From contig JAZNJA010000111.1 of assembly GCA_045577755.1 (NCBI GenBank), positions 1 to 14,851 on the forward strand: a stretch of 14,851 nt of DNA. Direction: 5' to 3'. The translations under genes were made by a program, and so were the position numbers. How positions within the stretch are numbered: position 1 is the stretch's first letter; the number at the start of each line of letters is the position of its first letter. The notes below the pieces were generated by a model, which ran no database searches, was not told where the DNA came from, and was given only the letters and a program-made list of their open reading frames with translations. The stretch is from CAMEON01 sp045577755 (GTDB lineage Bacteria > Bacillota > Clostridia > Oscillospirales > CAG-272). Positions 1 through 8,314 of the stretch are shown here, in pieces.

Positions 1-111
1 CCAGAGGGGGAGCCTCAGAACGGGGAAAACTTGTTGTGAAACGGAATTTTGGGGGATTGGCACGCAAGGCTCCCCCTCTGGGGGAGCTCCCGCCGCAGGC
101 GGGTGAGAGGG
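1..111. repeat. Dispersed palindromic repeat (GGCTCCCCCTC type), two opposed ends
   Basis: Bases 1-14 (CCAGAGGGGGAGCC) are the exact reverse complement of bases 68-81. Bases 69-87 form a hairpin with 8-base arms (GCTCCCCC / GGGGGAGC) around TCT, and bases 89-103 form a second one (CCCGCC / GGCGGG) around GCA, followed by GAGAGGG. From general knowledge, very similar paired GC-rich palindromes are scattered between genes in gut Clostridia; their function is unknown to me. The left copy is cut by the window edge, so element boundaries are not certain. It lies upstream of the radA promoter and contains no convincing gene. Confidence 0.65.
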
Positions 112-168
112 CAACACCCATGGGTCAGCACGAACCAACAGTTCGCTAAACCCCAATTTGAAATCCTC

Positions 169-197
169 TTGATTTTTCCCTTCCTTTATGGTATAAT
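169..197 (+). promoter_or_regulatory. radA promoter (sigma-A type)
   Basis: TTGATT at 169-174, a 17-base spacer, then TATAAT at 192-197 preceded by TGG, giving an extended -10 box. The expected transcription start near 204 leaves a leader of about 24 bases before the radA start. An AAAGGA ribosome site lies at 214-219, 8 bases before the ATG. Confidence 0.85.
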
Positions 198-227
198 GAA
201 AGCAGAACTATCGAAAGGATCACCCAC

Positions 228-1616
228 ATGAAGCTCAAAACCGTTTACGTATGCACCGAATGCGGTGCGCAGTCCCGGAAATGGATGGGAAAGTGCCCCC
301 ATTGCGGCAAATGGAACTGTCTGATCGAGGAGGTCATCGATACCGATCCCGAAGAGGTCAAGACCCCTAAGCGGACCTCTATGGCGGGGCTGGGGGAGGA
401 GAATCGGGCGACCCGCTTCGGGGAGCTGACCCTTCCCTCCTACATCCGCACCGATACGGGGCTCTCTGAGCTGGATCGGGTGCTGGGCGGCGGACTGGTC
501 ACGGGCTCGGTGGTGCTGTTGTCGGGCGAGCCCGGTATCGGTAAATCCACTCTGCTTATGCAGATCTCGGATGCCCTGGGGCAGAATCGGCGGGTGCTGT
601 ACGTTTCGGGCGAGGAGTCCGGGGGACAGCTCAAGCTCCGTGCCCAGCGATTGGGGGTCAGCGGTGAGCATCTCTACATCCTGACCGAGACCAATCTGGA
701 AAACATCCTGGCCGAGGCCGGGGAGGTCAAGCCCGACGTCATGATCCTGGATTCCATCCAGACCATCTACTCGGACAAGGTCAATTCGGCACCGGGCAGC
801 GTGACCCAGGTGCGGGAATGCGCCCTGGCATTCTCCAACAAGGCCAAAAGCGAGGGGATCTCCATGCTGCTGGTAGGCCACGTCAACAAGGAGGGCGGGA
901 TCGCGGGTCCTAAGGTGCTGGAGCACATGGTGGACGCGGTGCTGTACTTCGAGGGTGAGCGCCAGCAAGCCTACCGCATCATCCGCGCCGTCAAGAACCG
1001 TTATGGCTCGGTCAGCGAGATCGGCGTCTTTGAAATGACCGACCGAGGGCTGGAGGAGGTGGTCAATCCCTCCGAGATGTTGCTTTCGGGCCGTCCCAAG
1101 GGGGTCTCGGGCAATTGTGCGCTCTGCACCATGGAGGGTACCCGTCCCCTGATCGCCGAGGTTCAGGCGCTGGTCACCCCCACCGTCTTCCCCGCCCCTC
1201 GCCGTACGGGGAACGGCGTGGAATACAGCCGTATGTGCCTCATTCTCGCGGTACTGGAAAAGCGGCTGGGGCTGAAATTCTATCAGAATGACGTCTACAT
1301 GAACGTCATCGGCGGATTGTCCATCACCGAGCCCGCCGCCGATCTGGCCATCGCCACCGCACTGGTTTCCTCTCTCACCGACCGCGTGGTCCCCGACGAC
1401 CTCATCATCATCGGAGAGCTGGGCCTGGCGGGCGAGTGTCGTGCCGTCTCCAATCCCGAACAGCGGGTCCGCGAGGCGGCCCGTCTGGGCTTCACCCGTG
1501 CCATCGTTCCCTACCGCAACGTAGAGAAGCGGCCCCTGGAGGTAGAAGGCATGCGGATCATTCCCGTCAAGAGCATCTTTGAGGTCATTCGGGAGCTGAA
1601 AAGCATCGATGGCTGA
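228..1616 (+). CDS. radA: DNA repair protein RadA (Sms)
   Basis: RadA is a RecA-like, DnaB-like ATPase that processes recombination intermediates and extends D-loops during repair and transformation. The 462-residue length is normal for the family. Domains in order: a C4 zinc finger (C9, C12, C23, C26), a RecA-type ATPase with Walker A GEPGIGKST (about 100-108) and Walker B VMILDS (D175), the RadA signature KNRYG (256-260), and a Lon-protease-like C-terminal domain from about 280. The family signature is usually KNRFG; tyrosine in place of phenylalanine is a conservative variant. The start is fixed by AAAGGA 8 bases upstream and by the zinc finger beginning at once. It has its own promoter and terminator and appears monocistronic. 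In many Firmicutes radA sits near clpC or disA, but the upstream neighbour is outside this window. Confidence 0.97.
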   Translation: MKLKTVYVCTECGAQSRKWMGKCPHCGKWNCLIEEVIDTDPEEVKTPKRTSMAGLGEENRATRFGELTLPSYIRTDTGLSELDRVLGGGLVTGSVVLLSGEPGIGKSTLLMQISDALGQNRRVLYVSGEESGGQLKLRAQRLGVSGEHLYILTETNLENILAEAGEVKPDVMILDSIQTIYSDKVNSAPGSVTQVRECALAFSNKAKSEGISMLLVGHVNKEGGIAGPKVLEHMVDAVLYFEGERQQAYRIIRAVKNRYGSVSEIGVFEMTDRGLEEVVNPSEMLLSGRPKGVSGNCALCTMEGTRPLIAEVQALVTPTVFPAPRRTGNGVEYSRMCLILAVLEKRLGLKFYQNDVYMNVIGGLSITEPAADLAIATALVSSLTDRVVPDDLIIIGELGLAGECRAVSNPEQRVREAARLGFTRAIVPYRNVEKRPLEVEGMRIIPVKSIFEVIRELKSIDG

Positions 1617-1659
1617 GACAGGCAGATTCAAGGAAGCCACCTCATGATCCCGCGTACAG

Positions 1660-1696
1660 AAAAAGGATGTCCACCGTATTGTGGGCATCCTTTTTT
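1660..1696. terminator. Bidirectional intrinsic terminator between convergent genes
   Basis: A 15-position stem (arms 1660-1674 and 1681-1695, one T-G pair) closes the loop CGTATT. It is flanked by a run of Ts on the plus side (1691-1696) and by As that become Ts on the minus strand (1660-1664). It can therefore stop radA transcription from the left and the polA-malQ-1729 transcript from the right. Confidence 0.9.
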
Positions 1697-1728
1697 GTTA
1701 CTTGATGGCGAGTGTGACGGGATGGCAG

Positions 1729-2694
1729 TCACCGCATACCGGTTCCGATACGGTTCCACTCCACCAGGCGGAAGACTCCCAGGTCCAACTCCACGGTGGC
1801 GCCCTCCACAGAAACCTCGGCGGGCAGCTCAATGATCTTCAGGCGGGCGTACTCGTAGCCCTCCCCGTAGGCGCCGGACTGGATCCACTCCAGGCTGCAG
1901 ATATGTTCGGTCCCGTCGGGCATCACCACCTTGGCCGTGGCTGAGCCTCCCGGTTCCACGTAGGAGACGGTCTTGAAATCGGCGTGAACGGTATATACCA
2001 GCTCCACGTACCAGTTTTGGTATTTCTTCTCCACCACCTTGTGGTTTTCGGTGTCCAGCTGCTTGACGGTGTGCGTCTCGTAGCCAATGTGGGACAGGCT
2101 CACCGTATGCAGGTCGGGATCGGTATACAGGATCTGATCGACAGTCCCTGTGCGGCGCAGGGGGAACGTCAGCCTCACCGGGGCGGCGGTGACGGACCGG
2201 GTGGTCTCGGTGAAGTTGTACAGCTCCTTGAGGTAGTAGCTGCTTCCTCCCGTCCAGTAGTTCCAGAAGCCCAGGTACCAGCACAGGAAGGAGGAGATCA
2301 CCAGGCACAGCACCGTTACGCAGACGGCGGTGAAGATCTTTTTGCGGTGAAGATTGATCCCGCCGCGGGGCTCGGTGCGGGGCTTGGCGGCCTTGACGGC
2401 GGGGTCAAAGGCCGCAGGCGGGGCGGTAACCTCGTTACGCTCCATATACTCGTCCAGAATGGACTGGCAGAAGGCGGCCGTCCCTCCCTTCCCCAGTACC
2501 TCCTGGAGTGGCATCTCCCGCAGCTGCGCCTCCAGAAGAAGCGACTCAGTCTGCCCCAGGATCTGCCAAAGCTCGTCGGTAGCGGGCATCACGTCCATCA
2601 GGCGGATGGATATTTCCTGCATGGCGCGCAGGTAGGGGCCGCTCAGCTCATGGCTGTTGGGGCGGTCGGGCTTGCGGGGGATGTTGGCACGCAT
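1729..2694 (-). CDS. Single-pass membrane protein with DUF1048-like N-terminal part
   Basis: I do not recognise a function for this 321-residue protein. Residues about 25-90 are helical and end in a segment (QEVLGKGGTAAFCQSIL) resembling the end of DUF1048-type domains, small helical domains usually found beside PadR regulators; this match is by eye and moderate. A basic stretch (HRKK, about 116-119) precedes one membrane segment at about 120-143, so the N-terminus is probably inside and the 175-residue C-terminal part outside. The outer part is rich in alternating hydrophobic residues, suggesting beta structure. It starts 15 bases after the malQ stop, with CGGAGAA as ribosome site overlapping the gap, so it is probably the last gene of a polA-malQ transcript. 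No PadR-type regulator lies nearby. A role in envelope sensing is possible but unsupported. Confidence 0.8.
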   Translation of the reverse strand: MRANIPRKPDRPNSHELSGPYLRAMQEISIRLMDVMPATDELWQILGQTESLLLEAQLREMPLQEVLGKGGTAAFCQSILDEYMERNEVTAPPAAFDPAVKAAKPRTEPRGGINLHRKKIFTAVCVTVLCLVISSFLCWYLGFWNYWTGGSSYYLKELYNFTETTRSVTAAPVRLTFPLRRTGTVDQILYTDPDLHTVSLSHIGYETHTVKQLDTENHKVVEKKYQNWYVELVYTVHADFKTVSYVEPGGSATAKVVMPDGTEHICSLEWIQSGAYGEGYEYARLKIIELPAEVSVEGATVELDLGVFRLVEWNRIGTGMR

Positions 2695-2709
2695 AGGCGT
2701 TCTCCGTTC

Positions 2710-4239
2710 TCAGTTGGTAGCGGGATCGCCGTCGGGAGTCTCCTCAGGAGTCTCCGCAACGGGCAGACGGCCGTAAAGGCGGTTCATCTCGGCAAAGCGG
2801 CGGCGATCAATGGACGCCATCTGCTCGGAGGTGACGCGGAAGGCCCAGTTGCCCTCCCCCTCGCCGGGGGTGTTCATGCGGCAGTCACCGCCAAATCCCA
2901 GGATATCCTGGATGGGCAGAATGGCCAGGTCGGCCACCGAGCGCATGAGGGTACGCATGACGGCGTCATAGCTCTCGGAGCGGTCCCAGTTCCACTCGGT
3001 GTAGCCGCAGTAGTTCAGCATATCCCGGCGGGTGGACTCGTCGGCGTCCCAGATGAAGCCCAGGAGGGTGTTGTTGTCGTGGGTGCCGGTGTAGGCCACG
3101 GTGTTGGCCACGTAATTGTGGGGGAGGTGGGTGTTCTCGGGGTCGCCGTCAAAAGCGAACTGGAGGACACGCATACCGGGGAAGCCGCTGTCCTTCACGA
3201 ACTTCTCCAGCTCGGGGGTGGTCTCGCCCAGATCCTCGGCTACGATCAGGGGACGGTAGCCCAGCTTCTCCTCGCACTCGTCCACCACCTTACGGAGCTG
3301 CTTGACAAAAGAAGCGCGGGGGCCCTTCTCCCAGTGGCCTTCCTTGGCGGTGGCGGCGTTGGCGGGGATGCTCCAGTAGGCCTCCAGGCCGCGGAAATGG
3401 TCGATGCGGACACCGTCGAAGAGGGTCAGCATATGGCGCATACGGTCGGACCACCAGGCGTAGTCGTCCTTCTTCATGCGCTTCCAGTCGTAGAGGGGAT
3501 TGCCCCAGAACTGGCCGTCCTCGGCGAAGTAGTCGGGGGGACAGCCGGCGACACCCGTGGGCTTGCCGTCCTTGTCCAGCTGGAACTGCTCGCGGTTGGC
3601 CCAGACGTCGCAGGAATCGTAGGCTACGTAGATGGGAATGTCACCCATGATACGGATGCCCTTCTCGTGGGCGTAGGCGCGGATATCATTCCACTGCTTC
3701 ACGAAGTGGAACTGGATGAACTGCCAGGCAAAATGCTCGGTCTCGTCGATCTCGTCGTTCGTCCACTCATACCAAGGGGTATCCCCGTTGGCGGCGCGGC
3801 GGGCCATGAACTCGCAGAACTGCTCCAGGTAGGGGTTCTCGGCAACGAAGGCGGCTACGGCGGCACGGTCCTCATCGGTGGCGCGGGAGGCGGCCAGGCG
3901 GAGGATATTCATACGGGTCAGACCCAGCTTGCCGTACTCGCAGACGTAAGGAGTGTCCTGCTTGACGGTGGCCAGCTCGTCCACGGTGAGGTAGCCGTCA
4001 GCGGCCAGGATGCGGAGATCCAGGAGGTAGGGGTTACCGCCGAAGGCGGAGTAGGACTTATAGGGGGAATTGCACTCGTCGGCCATGCAGAAGGGCAGGA
4101 CCTGCCACCAGGTAAAGCCGCAATCCGCGAGGAAGTCGATGAAATCGCGGGCTTCTTTGCCGAAGCAACCGATGGAATCGCTCCCGGGAAGGGAGGTGAC
4201 GTGCATGAGGACGCCGGAGGAACGGGACATAGAGTTCAT
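2710..4239 (-). CDS. malQ: 4-alpha-glucanotransferase (amylomaltase, GH77)
   Basis: MalQ transfers alpha-1,4-glucan segments between maltodextrins in the cytoplasm, releasing glucose, in starch or glycogen use. At 509 residues it has the length of the short bacterial GH77 enzymes. Visible signatures are SPYKSYSAFGGNPYLLDL near 58-75, the nucleophile region GVRIDHFRG with D280, the acid/base region LIVAEDLGE with E335, and TGTHDNN with the third carboxylate D388; all three catalytic acids are present. The start at 4239 follows AAGGA about 8 bases upstream; an in-frame ATG three codons later (4230) is a less well-spaced alternative. It lies 63 bases after the polA stop with no terminator or clear promoter between them, and 15 bases before the next gene. 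Pairing with polA is probably by shared transcription only, with no evident functional link. Confidence 0.96.
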   Translation of the reverse strand: MNSMSRSSGVLMHVTSLPGSDSIGCFGKEARDFIDFLADCGFTWWQVLPFCMADECNSPYKSYSAFGGNPYLLDLRILAADGYLTVDELATVKQDTPYVCEYGKLGLTRMNILRLAASRATDEDRAAVAAFVAENPYLEQFCEFMARRAANGDTPWYEWTNDEIDETEHFAWQFIQFHFVKQWNDIRAYAHEKGIRIMGDIPIYVAYDSCDVWANREQFQLDKDGKPTGVAGCPPDYFAEDGQFWGNPLYDWKRMKKDDYAWWSDRMRHMLTLFDGVRIDHFRGLEAYWSIPANAATAKEGHWEKGPRASFVKQLRKVVDECEEKLGYRPLIVAEDLGETTPELEKFVKDSGFPGMRVLQFAFDGDPENTHLPHNYVANTVAYTGTHDNNTLLGFIWDADESTRRDMLNYCGYTEWNWDRSESYDAVMRTLMRSVADLAILPIQDILGFGGDCRMNTPGEGEGNWAFRVTSEQMASIDRRRFAEMNRLYGRLPVAETPEETPDGDPATN

Positions 4240-4302
4240 GGATTTTCCTTCTTTCGTGTGTGTATTTGAAATGACAAAACTACAGGGGACTTGGAGCAGT
4301 GA

Positions 4303-6921
4303 TTAGTGGGCCTCAAACCAGTTCTTACCGATATGGGCTTCCACGTCAAGCGGAACGGAGAGCTTGACCGCGTTCTCCATCTCCTCACAGAGCAGCTTCA
4401 TAGCCCCCTCGGCATCCTGCGCGGAGGCCTCGAGGATCAGCTCGTCGTGGACTTGGAGGATGAGCTTGGCATCCAGTCCGCTCTTTGCCAGGCGATCGTG
4501 GACGCGGATCATGGCGATCTTCATGATGTCGGCGGCGGTGCCCTGGATGGGGGAGTTCATGGCCACCCGCTCACCGAACTTCTTGCGCATCTTGTTGGAC
4601 TCGGCTAATTCCGGAATGAAGCGACGGCGGCCCAGCTTGGTGGTGACAAATCCCTGCTCGTAGGCGGTTTTGATGATCTCGTCCAGATAACGGTTGATAT
4701 CGGGGTAGCTGTTCAGATAGCTGTCGATATAGGACTTGGCCTCGGCGCGGGAGATGTGGAGATCCTCGGAGAGGGAGTGCTCGCCCATGCCGTACATGAT
4801 GCCGAAGTTGATGGCCTTGGCCTTCTTGCGGAGCTCCACCGTGACGTGGTCCTTGTCCACGGCGAAGACGCGGGAGGCGGTATCGGTGTGGATATCGAAG
4901 CCCGAGATAAAGGCGTCCCGCATGGCGGTGTCTCCCGCGATATCCGCCAGGAGACGGAGCTCGATCTGAGAGTAGTCGGCATCGATGAGGACGCGGCCTT
5001 CGGTGGTGGGAATGAAGAACTTGCGCAGCTCTCGACCCAGCTCGGTGCGGATGGGGATGTTCTGGAGGTTGGGCTCGGCGGAGGAGAGGCGGCCCGTGGC
5101 GGTGCCGGTCTGCTTGAAGGTGGTATGCACCAGTCCCGCCCCGTCGGCCACCTTGAGAAGACCGTCCACGTAGGTGGACTTCAGCTTGGTGACCTGACGG
5201 TACTCCAGAATATCCTCGATGATGGGGTGGTACTTCTTCAGCTTATCCAGCACCTCGGCGGAGGTGGAGTAGCCCGTCTTGGTCTTCTTGTCGGTGGGGA
5301 GCATGAGGGTCTCGAAGAGGATCTCACCCAGCTGCTTGGGGGAATTGATGTTGAAGGGCTTGCCCGCGTAGGTGAAAATGCGGGACTCCAGATCGGCGGC
5401 GTAGGTATCCAGCACCAGGCCGTATTGGTAGATGGACTCCCGATCCACCTTGAAGCCGATGCGCTCCATATCGAAAAGAACGGCGGCCAGGGGCATTTCC
5501 ATGTTTTGGAAGACGCTCAACTGCCGGGTGGCGGTCAATTGCTCGGTAAGGGCGTCGCACAGAGCCTCATGGCAACGGATGGCCTCGGCGGGGGGCGTGT
5601 TGCCCAGGTAGGTGACCGCAATACGGTCCAGGTCAAAGCTCCCCAGCCCCGAATTGAGGGCGTAGGCGGCCAGCATGATATCGAAATCCACCGAGCAGAA
5701 GGGGAGACCGTCGGCGGTCATGCGGTGGTAGAGGTTCTTGGCATCAAAGGTGACGGTGGTGATGCCGTCCTTGGTGAGAAATGCGCGGATGGCGTCGGCG
5801 GTCTCGGGAGTGACCGTACCCACGGGACAGGTGTAGAGCTTCCCTTCCTTGCAGAGGGTGAGGGTACCGCTCTCATAGGCCACGGCGTAGCGGCCCAGGG
5901 GGAGGTCGGCGAGGGCGGCGGGGGTGACGGTCTCGGTGGTCTCCTCCACGGGAGCGACCGAGTGTTCCTCCGCCGTAGGGACCGGCGTCCCCGACGGTCC
6001 GCTCTCCGACGGTCCCATAGCATCAAATAGGGTAGGCTGGACCGTTACGGTCTCCTCGGTGAGTCCGAACCGCTTGATGAAGCCCGAGAACTCATACTTC
6101 AAGAACAGCTCGCGGGCGCGGGGCTTGTCCATGGGGGTGGTGCGGATATCCTCCAGGGTCAAGCCCAGGGGGACCTCACGGCAGATGCGGGCGAGGGTCC
6201 GGGACATATAGGCGCTGTCCTTGCCTTCGGTGAGCTTTTTGCGTACCGAGGGGGTATGCTTGGCGGTCTCCAACTGCTCGTAGATGCCGTCCAGAGAGCC
6301 GAACTCGGAGATGAGCTTCAAGGCGGTCTTCTCGCCGATGCCGGGAACGCCGGGGATGTTGTCCGAGCTGTCCCCCATGAGGGCCTTGACGTCCACGAAC
6401 TGGTCGGGGCGGACGCCGTACTTCTCGGTGAAGGCGGCCTCGTCGGTGTCGGTGGTGGCGTTATTGCCCGCCAGGAGGACGTGGACGCGGGGAGAGATGA
6501 GCTGGAGGGAGTCCTTGTCACCCGTCAGGAGGTAGGCCATGCAGTCCTCGGGGTCGGCCTCGGCCATGGCGGCCAGGGTACCCAGGATATCGTCGGCCTC
6601 ATAGCCCTCCATGTCCAGAATATGGAGGCCCAGCATCTCGGCGAACTCACGGGACACGGGCATCTGTGCGCGAAGCTCATCGGGCATGGCGTGGCGGCCT
6701 GCCTTGTAGTCGGCGTACATTTTATGGCGGAAGGTGGGGGCCTTCAGGTCGTAGGCGATGGCGGCGTAGTCGGGCTTCAGGGCCTCCAGCTCGCGGCTGA
6801 TGACGCCCACCAACCCGTACAGGGCGTTGGTGGGAAAGCCGTCCTTGGTAGTCAGCAGGCGGATGCCGTAAAAGGAGCGGTTGAGGATGCTGTTGCCGTC
6901 TATGCAGAGGAGTTTTTTCAT
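4303..6921 (-). CDS. polA: DNA polymerase I
   Basis: PolA fills gaps and removes RNA primers during replication and repair. The 872 residues contain an N-terminal 5' nuclease (D8 in CIDGNS, GYEADD near 107-111, helix-hairpin-helix DNIPGVPGIGEKTA at 187-200), a linker rich in Pro, Thr and Glu (about 296-337), a remnant 3'-5' exonuclease fold (about 338-470) and the polymerase domain. Polymerase motif A is DADYSQIE (catalytic D649), motif B has R698, K702 and F706 in KAINFG, and motif C is QVHDELILE (D826, E827). The proofreading carboxylates appear to be missing: where Escherichia coli has the FDTET motif this protein reads YAVAYESG, as in Bacillus and Thermus enzymes. The start follows CGGAG about 9 bases upstream. 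It is the first gene after a consensus promoter at 6962-6990, and malQ follows 63 bases downstream. Confidence 0.97.
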   Translation of the reverse strand: MKKLLCIDGNSILNRSFYGIRLLTTKDGFPTNALYGLVGVISRELEALKPDYAAIAYDLKAPTFRHKMYADYKAGRHAMPDELRAQMPVSREFAEMLGLHILDMEGYEADDILGTLAAMAEADPEDCMAYLLTGDKDSLQLISPRVHVLLAGNNATTDTDEAAFTEKYGVRPDQFVDVKALMGDSSDNIPGVPGIGEKTALKLISEFGSLDGIYEQLETAKHTPSVRKKLTEGKDSAYMSRTLARICREVPLGLTLEDIRTTPMDKPRARELFLKYEFSGFIKRFGLTEETVTVQPTLFDAMGPSESGPSGTPVPTAEEHSVAPVEETTETVTPAALADLPLGRYAVAYESGTLTLCKEGKLYTCPVGTVTPETADAIRAFLTKDGITTVTFDAKNLYHRMTADGLPFCSVDFDIMLAAYALNSGLGSFDLDRIAVTYLGNTPPAEAIRCHEALCDALTEQLTATRQLSVFQNMEMPLAAVLFDMERIGFKVDRESIYQYGLVLDTYAADLESRIFTYAGKPFNINSPKQLGEILFETLMLPTDKKTKTGYSTSAEVLDKLKKYHPIIEDILEYRQVTKLKSTYVDGLLKVADGAGLVHTTFKQTGTATGRLSSAEPNLQNIPIRTELGRELRKFFIPTTEGRVLIDADYSQIELRLLADIAGDTAMRDAFISGFDIHTDTASRVFAVDKDHVTVELRKKAKAINFGIMYGMGEHSLSEDLHISRAEAKSYIDSYLNSYPDINRYLDEIIKTAYEQGFVTTKLGRRRFIPELAESNKMRKKFGERVAMNSPIQGTAADIMKIAMIRVHDRLAKSGLDAKLILQVHDELILEASAQDAEGAMKLLCEEMENAVKLSVPLDVEAHIGKNWFEAH

Positions 6922-6961
6922 GGAAAGGCTCCGTTTCTGTGGTTTGTATACCTATTTTATT

Positions 6962-6990
6962 ATTATACCACGAATTGAAGGATATGTCAA
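6962..6990 (-). promoter_or_regulatory. polA promoter (consensus sigma-A type)
   Basis: Read on the minus strand: TTGACA (6990-6985), a 17-base spacer, TATAAT (6967-6962), with TGG before the -10 box. All twelve hexamer bases match the consensus and there is an extended -10. The predicted leader before the polA ATG is about 35 bases. It probably also serves malQ and the 1729-2694 gene. Confidence 0.9.
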
Positions 6991-7019
6991 GGGCAGGGAG
7001 AAAAAGTGTAACAGATCCG

Positions 7020-7057
7020 AAAAAACAAAGGATCCCCCGTGTATTGAGGGATCCTTT
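7020..7057 (-). terminator. Intrinsic terminator after the PHP-domain gene
   Basis: On the minus strand, arms 7057-7046 and 7038-7027 (AAAGGATCCC / GGGATCCTTT plus two inner pairs, one a T-G) enclose a 7-base loop, followed after one G by six Ts (7025-7020). It begins 6 bases past the stop codon at 7064. It is the first convincing terminator below the sigma-factor gene at 11667-12221, so it may end a long transcript as well as the short one. Confidence 0.88.
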
Positions 7058-7063
7058 TGCGAT

Positions 7064-8275
7064 TCACCTTGTGACCCACACGGGGCTCGTCCACCCATAC
7101 CGTCCGTCGGACAGCTCCACGCGGAGGTAGTAGCAGTCGCAGTCGGTCTCCTGCCTGTAGTCCAGGATGACCTCGGAGGCGGGGCGGAGGGTGACGTAGT
7201 TGCGGCAGTTCTTGACGATGGTGACGCGGCGGACGCGGACGTCGGACTCCACGCGGTAGAAGATGGTGAGATCCTCGCCCTCGGCGCGCCGGATGGTCTC
7301 GCCCATGTAGTGGCCGTTGATACGGAAGTCGATGTTGACGCGGCCGCCCATAGCCCCCGAGGGGTCGCCCATCATGTAGGCGAAGGTGCGTTTGGCTTTC
7401 AGCGCGTCAAAGATGGCCTCGGGGGTGTTCTCGGTGGCCCAGACACCCGTGACGCCGGGGTAGCGGCCGGGATCGGTGCGGTTTGGGTTCATGCGGCCGT
7501 TCATGCCGTCGTGGTCGTCGCTGCCGCCGATGACACCCATTTTCGCGCCTCTGCGGAGGGCATCCTGCCAGTAGCCGCCCTCGCAGGCGAAGTCCGAGGC
7601 CCCGCAGGGGTTGCCCATGTACTCGGCGGCATCCCCGCGGGACATGACCTCGATGAAGGGGGTCATGAGCTCCACGGGAAGGGCCATGAAGTCAGCGGCG
7701 GAGGTGAAGAGGTAGGTATCGTGGGGGCAGGTCAGCACGTCGTCGCGGGCGAGAAGGGCGGCCAGCTCCTGTGCGGTGAACTCGCCGTCACGAACACCTC
7801 TGACCATCTCGGGGTCGCGGTCTCGGAAATACAGCACCAGATTGTTGTAGAAGGGGTAGGAGTCCCGCTCGTAGCCCAGGAGGGTGGAGAACTTCCCTTC
7901 CTCGCAGTACTCATGAGCCTTCTGCTTGATGATATCCCACTTGGAGGGGCTACCCACCCACAGCTCGGGAGAGCCCACGCCGCCGTGGTCGTGGTCGGTC
8001 AGCACCGCGAAATCCAGCTTGGCCAGGTCGCGGATATTGCGGAAGTAGGTATCGATATTGGGACGGCCGTCGGACAGGTTTGTGTGGCCGTGCATCTCGC
8101 CCACCAGGGGGACCAGGTCGGGAGCTGGGGGATCGTAGCTTCTCTGGGCGGCGTTCATGCGGTCGGTCAGGGTGGCGCGGTCTTCGCTGTCCCCCGCGTA
8201 GACGGCATCCGTGAAAGCCTTGGAACGGTTGGGTGTGTCGTAGCGCTTGGCCAGATACTTGTCGGGATGGTTCAT
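7064..8275 (-). CDS. PHP-domain metallohydrolase, CehA/McbA-like
   Basis: A 403-residue cytoplasmic protein without signal peptide. Residues about 55-300 form a PHP-type TIM-barrel: GEMHGHTNLSDG (H62, H64), LTDHDHGG (D94, H95, D96, H97), GYE (E136), CPHD (H185) and GGSDDHD (D253, H255). These match the metal ligands of the family, which binds two or three metal ions and hydrolyses phosphate esters or, in CehA/McbA, carbamate esters. The substrate here is unknown. Residues about 310-403 look like a C-terminal beta-sandwich. Transcription and translation signals are unusual: the start is preceded by GGAGGT (8287-8282) six bases away, inside a long inverted repeat that also overlaps the promoter. 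The -35 box of that promoter contains the stop codon of the preceding gene. A terminator follows the stop. It may therefore be made both from its own promoter and, with blocked translation, from upstream read-through. Confidence 0.9.
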   Translation of the reverse strand: MNHPDKYLAKRYDTPNRSKAFTDAVYAGDSEDRATLTDRMNAAQRSYDPPAPDLVPLVGEMHGHTNLSDGRPNIDTYFRNIRDLAKLDFAVLTDHDHGGVGSPELWVGSPSKWDIIKQKAHEYCEEGKFSTLLGYERDSYPFYNNLVLYFRDRDPEMVRGVRDGEFTAQELAALLARDDVLTCPHDTYLFTSAADFMALPVELMTPFIEVMSRGDAAEYMGNPCGASDFACEGGYWQDALRRGAKMGVIGGSDDHDGMNGRMNPNRTDPGRYPGVTGVWATENTPEAIFDALKAKRTFAYMMGDPSGAMGGRVNIDFRINGHYMGETIRRAEGEDLTIFYRVESDVRVRRVTIVKNCRNYVTLRPASEVILDYRQETDCDCYYLRVELSDGRYGWTSPVWVTR

Positions 8276-8278
8276 AAG

Positions 8279-8314
8279 AATACCTCCATATCCGAGAGTG
8301 GGTATGGAGGTATT
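8279..8314 (-). repeat. Inverted repeat hiding the Shine-Dalgarno of the PHP gene (cassette copy A)
   Basis: Arms 8279-8293 and 8300-8314 pair at 14 of 15 positions around a 6-base loop. On the minus strand the 3' arm is GGATATGGAGGTATT, containing the ribosome site GGAGGT (8287-8282), and the 5' arm contains its complement ACCTCC. The one mismatch is a C opposite A, three positions from the loop. No T-run follows, so it is not an intrinsic terminator. The outer bases of the 5' arm overlap the -10 box. Confidence 0.9.

Noticed and set aside
186..1688. 500-codon open frame antisense to radA
   Set aside because: It lies wholly opposite a certain gene, has no ribosome site and shows no recognisable motif; long antisense frames are expected in GC-rich genes.
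1984..4269. 761-codon open frame antisense to malQ and the 1729-2694 gene
   Set aside because: malQ is unmistakable on the other strand; the translation is low-complexity Gly/Val/His-rich, typical of a shadow frame.
8279..8314. Interpretation of the inverted repeat as a transcription terminator
   Set aside because: No T-run follows the stem on either strand; the bases after it are the start codon region on one side and the promoter spacer on the other.
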